The position numbers and the translations under genes were made by a program. Of a DNA stretch of 9,099 nt, positions 1 through 4,458 are shown one piece after another. The stretch lies in NCBI GenBank assembly GCA_019314105.1, contig JAFCZY010000189.1, positions 1 through 9,099 on the forward strand. The letters run 5' to 3'. This DNA is from Deltaproteobacteria bacterium (GTDB lineage Bacteria; Desulfobacterota; Desulfobacteria; Desulfobacterales; Desulfobacteraceae). Numbering within the stretch: position 1 is the first letter of the stretch; every line of letters starts with the position of its first letter. Below the pieces are notes generated by a model. That model was not told where the DNA came from and did not search any database. It saw only the letters and a program-made list of their open reading frames with translations.

Positions 1-869
1 CCAGTATCATGATTTCAGCACTGGTCTATGTGATGCTGGGACTGGGGCTGAATATTGTTCTGGGACTGGCTGGACTCCTTGATCTTGGGTATGTTGCTTT
101 TTATGCGGTGGGTGCCTATACCTATGCCCTTCTGAACCTGCATTTCGGGATCAGTTTCTGGCTGGCACTGCCCATTAGTGCCCTTCTGGGTACCATGTTC
201 GGAACGATTCTGGGATACCCTGTTTTAAGGCTCAAAGGAGATTATCTGGCCATTGTTACCCTGGGATTTGGTGAAATTATCAGGATTATCCTTGAAAACT
301 GGGATGAACTGGGCAATGGGCCCCGGGGAATAGGCAATATTCCTGCCCCGTCCTTCTTTGGTCATCAATTTGGACAGCATGATTCCGTTATTTACATTTA
401 TTTTATCGTTATTGCTCTGGTGCTGCTAACCATTTTCTTTGTTAACCGGCTTGAAAACTCAAGGATCGGACGGGCCTGGATTGCCTTACGAGACGACGAA
501 ATCGCCTGCCAGGCCATGGGAATTGACAAAGTCAAAACAAAACTGGCTGCTTTTGCCCTGGGTGCCACCTGGGCTGCTCTGGGCGGTGTTGTTTTTGCGG
601 CTAAAACGTCTTTTATCAACCCCATGTCCTTTACAATCTGGGAGTCCATAACCATCCTTTGCGTAGTTGTTATCGGAGGCATGGGATCTGCCATTGGTGT
701 CATTGCCGGTGCCCTTGTGCTGATACTGCTACCGGAATACTTAAGAGCAGTTGCCGAATACAGAATGCTTGTCTTTGGCGCGCTCCAGGTCATTGTAATG
801 GTATTTAAACCCGAAGGGCTTATTAAAAGTGTGCGTAAAATATATAAATTTAAAAAAGTAGAAGACTAA
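1..869 (+). CDS. livM: Branched-chain amino acid-type ABC transporter permease LivM (5' partial)
   Basis: This is an inner-membrane permease subunit of a Liv/HAAT-type ABC importer, which takes up branched-chain amino acids, amides or, in some aromatic degraders, aromatic acids. The protein is almost entirely hydrophobic segments. It carries the LivM hallmarks: 'GLGLNIVLGLAGLLDLGY' near the visible start, and 'LRLKGDYLAIVTLGFGEIIR' (about residues 75-94 counted from the ATG at base 9), which includes the cytoplasmic loop that docks on the ATPases. A second conserved stretch, 'CVVVIGGMGSAIGVIAGA', lies near the C-terminus. The ATG at base 9 is probably not the true start. The frame is open to the window edge, and LivM proteins usually have additional N-terminal membrane helices before this motif, so the gene is 5' truncated by the window. 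It is followed 4 bp later by livG. The family call is firm; the substrate is unknown. Confidence 0.93.
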   Translation, partial: SIMISALVYVMLGLGLNIVLGLAGLLDLGYVAFYAVGAYTYALLNLHFGISFWLALPISALLGTMFGTILGYPVLRLKGDYLAIVTLGFGEIIRIILENWDELGNGPRGIGNIPAPSFFGHQFGQHDSVIYIYFIVIALVLLTIFFVNRLENSRIGRAWIALRDDEIACQAMGIDKVKTKLAAFALGATWAALGGVVFAAKTSFINPMSFTIWESITILCVVVIGGMGSAIGVIAGALVLILLPEYLRAVAEYRMLVFGALQVIVMVFKPEGLIKSVRKIYKFKKVED

Positions 870-873
870 ATTT

Positions 874-1665
874 ATGGAACCTATACTTAATGTAAAAAAC
901 CTTACAATGAATTTTGGAGGTTTAAAAGCGCTGGACACGGTAAATATTACAGTTGAAAAAGGACAAATCGCTGCGCTTATCGGCCCCAACGGTGCAGGAA
1001 AAACAACATTTTTCAATTGTATTACAGGAATTTATCCTCCCAGTGAAGGCCTCGTGGAAATCACACCTCCCGGCAAACCGACCCAGAAATTGAATGGCCT
1101 GAAAGCCAATCACGTCACTGAAAAGGGACTGGCAAGAACCTTTCAAAATATTCGGCTTTTCAAAGGGATGACAGTCCTTGAAAATGTCATGATCGGAAGG
1201 CATTGCAGAATGAAATCGGGAATCATCAGCGCCATGCTTCGACCTTCCAGTCAAAAAAACGAAGAAAAAACAGCCATTAATGACAGCTATGAAATCCTTG
1301 AAAAAATAGGTCTGGACCAATATGTCAATGAGATGGCAGTCAACCTGCCCTATGGTGCCCAGCGGCGTCTTGAAATTGCCAGAGCCCTTGCCACAAACCC
1401 GTTTCTGTTGCTGCTGGATGAACCTGCCGCAGGGATGAATCCCCATGAAACAAAGGAACTTGATGAGTTGATTGTCTGGCTTAGAGATAACGAAGATTTA
1501 TCTATTCTTTTGATTGAGCATGACATGAAACTGGTCATGAGTCTGTCTGACAACATTCATGTGGTGGATTACGGAAAAAAAATTGCAGAAGGCACACCCG
1601 AAGAAGTTAAATCCAATCCGGACGTAATCAAAGCCTACCTTGGAGACGAGTCTGAAGATGCTTAA
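874..1665 (+). CDS. livG: Branched-chain amino acid-type ABC transporter ATP-binding protein LivG
   Basis: This cytoplasmic ATPase powers the Liv-type importer together with LivF. At 263 aa it has the usual LivG length. The Walker A motif GPNGAGKTT is at residues 37-45. The LivG-specific 'LARTFQNIRLFKGMTVLENVMIG' region follows. The signature is the LivG variant 'LPYGAQRRLEIARAL' instead of LSGGQ. Walker B is 'LLLLDEPAAGMNP', and the switch histidine is in 'LLIEHDMKLVM'. The C-terminus has the family's 'G.KIAEGTPEEVKSNPDVIKAYLG' pattern. The ATG lies 4 bp after the livM stop with only a weak Shine-Dalgarno, which suggests translation coupled to livM. The 3' end overlaps the likely livF start by 8 bases. 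All catalytic motifs are intact. The transported substrate cannot be read from this subunit. Confidence 0.95.
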   Translation: MEPILNVKNLTMNFGGLKALDTVNITVEKGQIAALIGPNGAGKTTFFNCITGIYPPSEGLVEITPPGKPTQKLNGLKANHVTEKGLARTFQNIRLFKGMTVLENVMIGRHCRMKSGIISAMLRPSSQKNEEKTAINDSYEILEKIGLDQYVNEMAVNLPYGAQRRLEIARALATNPFLLLLDEPAAGMNPHETKELDELIVWLRDNEDLSILLIEHDMKLVMSLSDNIHVVDYGKKIAEGTPEEVKSNPDVIKAYLGDESEDA

Positions 1666-2365
1666 ATTAAAAAACGTACACACATATTATGGCAATATTC
1701 ATGCGCTCAAGGGGATAGACCTTGAGGTAATAGAAGGAGAGGTTATTTCTCTGATAGGTGCCAATGGTGCCGGAAAATCAACCTCTTTGATGACCACCTG
1801 CGGTATTGTCCCTGCCAAACAGGGCAGTATTACATTCAAAGGGCAGGATATCACCCATATGCGGCCTGATGATATCGTCAAACTGGGGATCTGCCAGGTG
1901 CCGGAAGGCCGGAGGATATTTCCCTATCTTACTGTAGATGAAAACCTCGACATGGGTGCTTTCCTGCGTAATGACAAGGATAAAATAAAGGAAGACTTTG
2001 AGTATATTTATAGTCTTTTTCCCATTCTTGCGGATAGAAAAAACCAGGCTGGCGGAACCTTGAGCGGTGGTGAACAGCAGATGCTGGCTATTTCAAGAGC
2101 CCTGATGTCAAGGCCGAAAGTCCTGCTACTTGATGAACCGTCCCTGGGGCTTGCCCCCATCATTGTCAAACAGATTTTTGATATCATTAAAAAAATAAAT
2201 GAAGAACAGAGAACAACTATTTTTATCGTTGAGCAGAATGCAAATCTTGCTCTAAAAGCAGCCCATCGAGGGTATGTTATGGAAAATGGTGTGATTACCA
2301 TGACGGATACAGGTAAAAACCTGCTGGGCAACGAAGATATTAAAAAGGCATATCTGGGTATATAG
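1658..2365 (+). CDS. livF: Branched-chain amino acid-type ABC transporter ATP-binding protein LivF
   Basis: This is the second cytoplasmic ATPase of the Liv-type importer, 235 aa from the ATG at 1658, a normal LivF length. It has Walker A 'GANGAGKST' (residues 34-42), the LivF-typical 'CQVPEGRRIFPYLTVDENL' segment, a canonical signature 'LSGGEQQMLAISRAL', Walker B 'VLLLDEPSLGLAP', and the LivF-characteristic 'VEQNANLAL' where other ABC ATPases have the switch histidine. A TTG at 1640 would add six residues, but the protein from 1658 begins 'MLKLKNVHTYYG', the usual LivF N-terminus, so I prefer that start. It overlaps the livG stop, as is common for coupled liv genes. A GGAG at 1642-1645 is a rather distant Shine-Dalgarno. 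This is the last gene of the operon before a hairpin. Confidence 0.94.
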   Translation: MLKLKNVHTYYGNIHALKGIDLEVIEGEVISLIGANGAGKSTSLMTTCGIVPAKQGSITFKGQDITHMRPDDIVKLGICQVPEGRRIFPYLTVDENLDMGAFLRNDKDKIKEDFEYIYSLFPILADRKNQAGGTLSGGEQQMLAISRALMSRPKVLLLDEPSLGLAPIIVKQIFDIIKKINEEQRTTIFIVEQNANLALKAAHRGYVMENGVITMTDTGKNLLGNEDIKKAYLGI

Positions 2366-2388
2366 CCAAACACTTGTTTATAATTAAC

Positions 2389-2422
2389 AAAACCCCTGAG
2401 GAAGGTATTCTCCAAGGGTTTT
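2389..2422. terminator. Probable bidirectional terminator between livF and the GNAT gene
   Basis: AAAACCC at 2389-2395 is complementary to GGGTTTT at 2416-2422, giving a 7-bp stem with a 20-nt interior that may pair further (GGA/TCC). It sits 23 bp after the livF stop and 25 bp after the convergent GNAT stop. Both arms end in a run of four U when transcribed, so it could serve both strands. The U tracts are short, so efficiency is uncertain. Confidence 0.55.
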
Positions 2423-2447
2423 CATGACGGTCCAGTTAAAATTTAAT

Positions 2448-2900
2448 TTATAATTTCTTTTTAAGGTTGATGAACTCACTTCTTTCAAATCCGAGTTTTT
2501 TGAAAAAAGAAAGGACGTCTGTAGAATCCCAAAGAACAGATGAGTATATATTTTTAACCCCTTTATCTCTATAAATATCGCAAATTTTTTCTGCGAGTTT
2601 CAATCCGATACCCTGACCCATAAAATCCGGATGAACGCCAATGGCCATAATCCAAGCGCTTTTTTTAATCCCAAACCCTGCGTAAAGGCTTGTGCTGATC
2701 ATATATCCAACCACGTTTCCATTGATTTCCGCTACCAGGCTTGACTTATCCGTACCTTCAGATATCTGCTGCTCAATAACTTTTATAAAATCCACTCCAG
2801 CATCATCTTCTGAAATGGCTTTTCTTATCGTTTGAATTGCCTCTGCATCATTAAGAGTGATTCCTCTGATGTTGACTGTATCTTCCACAAGATCCTCCAT
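2448..2900 (-). CDS. GNAT-family N-acetyltransferase (RimI-like)
   Basis: This is a 150-aa GNAT-fold acyltransferase, expected to move an acetyl group from acetyl-CoA to an amine (protein N-terminus, lysine or small molecule). Recognition rests on the fold pattern: beta strands 'SSLVAEINGNVVGYMIST' (about 53-70), then motif A 'IMAIGVHPDFMGQGIGLKL' (about 84-102) with the pyrophosphate-binding Q-G-I-G turn, then 'NIYSSVLWDSTDVLSFFKKLGFE', the usual motif B region with the F-x-x-x-G-F ending. Met replaces the more common Arg/Gln at the first position of the R/Q-x-x-G-x-G/A loop. The ATG at 2900 lies 2 bp after the stop of the upstream 61-aa gene and has no good Shine-Dalgarno. A GTG at 2888, with GGAGG 5 nt upstream, is a strong alternative start that removes four residues. 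The pair looks co-transcribed. The substrate is not recognisable from sequence. Confidence 0.85.
   Translation of the reverse strand: MEDLVEDTVNIRGITLNDAEAIQTIRKAISEDDAGVDFIKVIEQQISEGTDKSSLVAEINGNVVGYMISTSLYAGFGIKKSAWIMAIGVHPDFMGQGIGLKLAEKICDIYRDKGVKNIYSSVLWDSTDVLSFFKKLGFERSEFINLKKKL
2894..2898 (-). promoter_or_regulatory. Shine-Dalgarno supporting an alternative GTG start of the GNAT gene
   Basis: GGAGG on the - strand lies 5 nt before a GTG at 2888-2886 that is in frame with the acetyltransferase. The upstream ATG at 2900 has only A-rich sequence before it. Either the GTG is the real start, or the ATG is reached by coupling from the upstream stop codon at 2903-2905. Confidence 0.55.
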
Positions 2901-2902
2901 TG

Positions 2903-3088
2903 TTATTCTACTTTTATGATCTTCACAGTATGACCGACCCAGTTAGGCGGAAGATAAATTCTGCCGCTGTTACCACTGGATTTTACTTCTTTCTCAATCA
3001 TCTCTTCACCATAAACCTCAAACTTTACCTTTGCCTGAGGAATGGATTGATTCGTTGTGTTTTTTTCTTTTTTCTCTTTATCTGCCAT
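2903..3088 (-). CDS. Small DUF2080-like (putative transposon-encoded family) protein
   Basis: This is a 61-aa protein with a highly charged, probably disordered N-terminus (MADKEKKEKN) and a compact C-terminal half. Residues 36-53 read 'VKSSGNSGRIYLPPNWVG', followed by 'HTVKIIKV'. From memory this SGNSGR-(I/V)-YLP-x-x-W-(I/V)-G pattern is the core of DUF2080, a small family described mainly from archaea as 'putative transposon-encoded'. It also resembles the first strands of AbrB/SpoVT-type swapped-hairpin DNA-binding domains (SGNSxxVxLP). It has no cysteines and no membrane segment. The ATG at 3088 has an AGGA 8 nt upstream and a plausible promoter at 3122-3148. It ends 2 bp before the acetyltransferase ATG, which implies a two-gene operon. 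No transposase or inverted repeats are seen nearby. The function is unknown; DNA binding is only a guess. Confidence 0.72.
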   Translation of the reverse strand: MADKEKKEKNTTNQSIPQAKVKFEVYGEEMIEKEVKSSGNSGRIYLPPNWVGHTVKIIKVE

Positions 3089-3121
3089 ATAACATCCTGT
3101 TTTTATCTATTATGTAGCCAG

Positions 3122-3148
3122 ATTATATCTTTTTGTAACTATTTTCAA
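3122..3148 (-). promoter_or_regulatory. Putative sigma-70 promoter for the DUF2080-like/GNAT pair
   Basis: On the - strand a perfect -10 hexamer TATAAT (3127-3122) is preceded by TTGAAA (3148-3143) with a short 15-bp spacer. It lies 34 bp before the ATG of the 61-aa gene and downstream of the terminator of the preceding operon, the expected place for an independent promoter. The -10 is convincing; the -35 spacing is suboptimal. Confidence 0.5.
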
Positions 3149-3173
3149 CATCAAAACAATTCATCCTGAAAAT

Positions 3174-3219
3174 AAAAAAAGGACAGGAAAGAAATGATAT
3201 TCCTGACTGTCCTTTTTTT
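3174..3219. terminator. Symmetric Rho-independent terminator after padD
   Basis: A perfect 13-bp inverted repeat: AAAAAAAGGACAG (3174-3186) pairs with CTGTCCTTTTTTT (3207-3219) around a 20-nt loop that has a further TTCC/GGAA pairing option. It starts 9 bp past the stop of the membrane-subunit gene. On the - strand the GC core is followed by seven U, giving a classic terminator for the Mo-enzyme operon. Because the stem includes both the A and U tracts it would also work on the + strand. Confidence 0.88.
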
Positions 3220-3228
3220 AATCACTAT

Positions 3229-4131
3229 CTATATCAACGGCTTATACACCGCACTTTTCATTATAACATACCGCATGGCCAGATCTCCTGCAACGACAGA
3301 GGCTAACCTTAAAAAGATTAGAAAACCATTGGTATCGCCACCCCACATGATCAGGGTCAAAATCAATGGAAGAACGATGCCAAGCCCTCCCACACCCATT
3401 AAGGAAATTTTTGAATACTCCCCGGTTATCACTGATTTAATGGACTCTTTCCCGATTTCATTGCTATGAAAAGTTCCCCAGACATAAAGCAGAATGCAAA
3501 GAAAATAGACAAAGAAAAATACCTCCGCCCATACTTCCATTCCTGATGCAAGCGTCGCAGACCCTGAAACAGCAAACATGAACTGCAAAATCTGGTGGCC
3601 GATCCATACCCCTGAAATAACGGACAATGGCAGAACCATTGTTGAGCTCCAGGCCGGAAGTGCTCTGATGACATTCATAGTGGCAAATCCATGGGAAATA
3701 ATTAAGAGACAGAAAATAGCCATGATCGTATTAAATACAATATTAAAGCCACCTGCCGTCACGATCTGCAAAAATCCCAAAGCAGCAAAAGCTCCGATAA
3801 TCCAGATACCGCGAGACAACTCGGATGTATTGGGCTTCATGAGCATCCGCCAGGCTCTCAAGGGATTGCCAAGATAAAGCACATGAATAACACCGCCCAG
3901 TATCAGGGTAACAAGCCAGCCCAGAATAAGTCCTGCTTTGTATTCATAAAAGAGTGACACGAAATAAAGGCCAGCTCCGATTTCAGAGAAAAAGAAGGCC
4001 AGCCACAGAAATATGCCTTTGTCATCAATCCATTCTTGCTGACGGGTGGGCTGTATCATCCATTCGTATGGCTTTAAGTCGCTGCCAGTAGGATGGAACA
4101 TAATTTTTTCAAGCTCATTTCTTTGTTTCAT
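3229..4131 (-). CDS. padD: NrfD/PsrC-family membrane subunit, probable phenylacetyl-CoA:acceptor oxidoreductase PadD
   Basis: This is an integral membrane quinone-reactive subunit that would anchor the Mo/FeS enzyme and pass its electrons to (mena)quinone. The 300-aa protein has about eight hydrophobic helices (roughly residues 39-62, 67-88, 107-127, 130-150, 163-188, 200-221, 241-264, 269-291). It carries the NrfD/PsrC/DmsC hallmark 'YLGNPLRAWRMLMKPNTSELSRG' spanning the helix 2-3 loop, and an acidic residue, Glu50, within the first helix. It is the last gene of the operon. An AAAGGAGG Shine-Dalgarno lies in the 18-bp gap after the catalytic-subunit stop, and a strong terminator follows. The family is clear. 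The PadD assignment comes from the neighbourhood (DmsB-like and Mo subunits plus a 2-oxoacid oxidoreductase); other NrfD-linked enzymes cannot be excluded from this subunit alone. Confidence 0.82.
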   Translation of the reverse strand: MKQRNELEKIMFHPTGSDLKPYEWMIQPTRQQEWIDDKGIFLWLAFFFSEIGAGLYFVSLFYEYKAGLILGWLVTLILGGVIHVLYLGNPLRAWRMLMKPNTSELSRGIWIIGAFAALGFLQIVTAGGFNIVFNTIMAIFCLLIISHGFATMNVIRALPAWSSTMVLPLSVISGVWIGHQILQFMFAVSGSATLASGMEVWAEVFFFVYFLCILLYVWGTFHSNEIGKESIKSVITGEYSKISLMGVGGLGIVLPLILTLIMWGGDTNGFLIFLRLASVVAGDLAMRYVIMKSAVYKPLI

Positions 4132-4149
4132 AATTGTTCAATCCTCCTT

Positions 4150-4458
4150 TTAGCCTTTGTAAATTTTAACCGCAACAGACGTTTCAATGTTTCCGGTGAT
4201 GGGGTCATAGTGTCTCAGGTAGGAGGGGAGCAGTTTGCAGAAATTACTTCCCTTACCCTTGGCAATCGGTCTTTTGTCTGCCCATAAACCACCTTGCCCG
4301 CAAACGCCGAGAACTTTTGGATGCTGCGCTTCCATTGTTTTTACAATACCGTTTTCTTTGGTGCCATATTTATTTTCCATCCAGATAATATCGCCATCTT
4401 TGAATCCTTTTTGATCTGCCAGGCTTTTATTTAATGTAATAGTAAACGTATAAGGGCT
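4150..4458 (-). pseudogene. padB: C-terminal piece of the Mo catalytic subunit, out of frame with the main part
   Basis: These 102 codons continue the molybdopterin catalytic subunit in the +1 frame relative to the upstream part. From 'SPYTFTITLNKSLADQKGFK' the sequence reads as the second half of a molybdopterin-dinucleotide-binding domain: 'KGFKDGDIIWMENKYG', then 'HPKVLGVCGQGGLWADKRP', then a tail with 'LLPSYLRHYDPITGNIETS' typical of complex-iron-sulfur-type Mo enzymes. The same frame is open upstream to 4593, but its residues there (e.g. 'MIFWLFLIGIFSTQ') do not resemble the family, so homology begins at about 4458. Joined to the first 753 residues of the main part it gives a protein of about 855 aa (near the 93 kDa reported for the large subunit of phenylacetyl-CoA dehydrogenase from Thauera). 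Either this is a genuine frameshift mutation or an assembly/sequencing error; the join also looks several residues short. Confidence 0.8.

Noticed and set aside
398..1556. Several open frames of 60-174 codons antisense to livM and livG
   Set aside because: They lie opposite well-supported genes, lack recognisable motifs and are composition shadows.
1640..1657. TTG start for livF adding six residues
   Set aside because: The ATG at 1658 gives the standard LivF N-terminus, and the six extra residues do not resemble the family.
2366..3228. Insertion sequence associated with the DUF2080 'transposon-encoded' protein
   Set aside because: There is no transposase, no terminal inverted repeats and no target-site duplication around the pair; the only repeats seen are terminator stems.
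2900..3469. + strand open frames across the small gene, the intergenic gap and the end of padD
   Set aside because: They run antisense to the DUF2080-like gene, the terminator and the membrane subunit. Their hydrophobic character mirrors the opposite strand and they have no supporting Shine-Dalgarno context.
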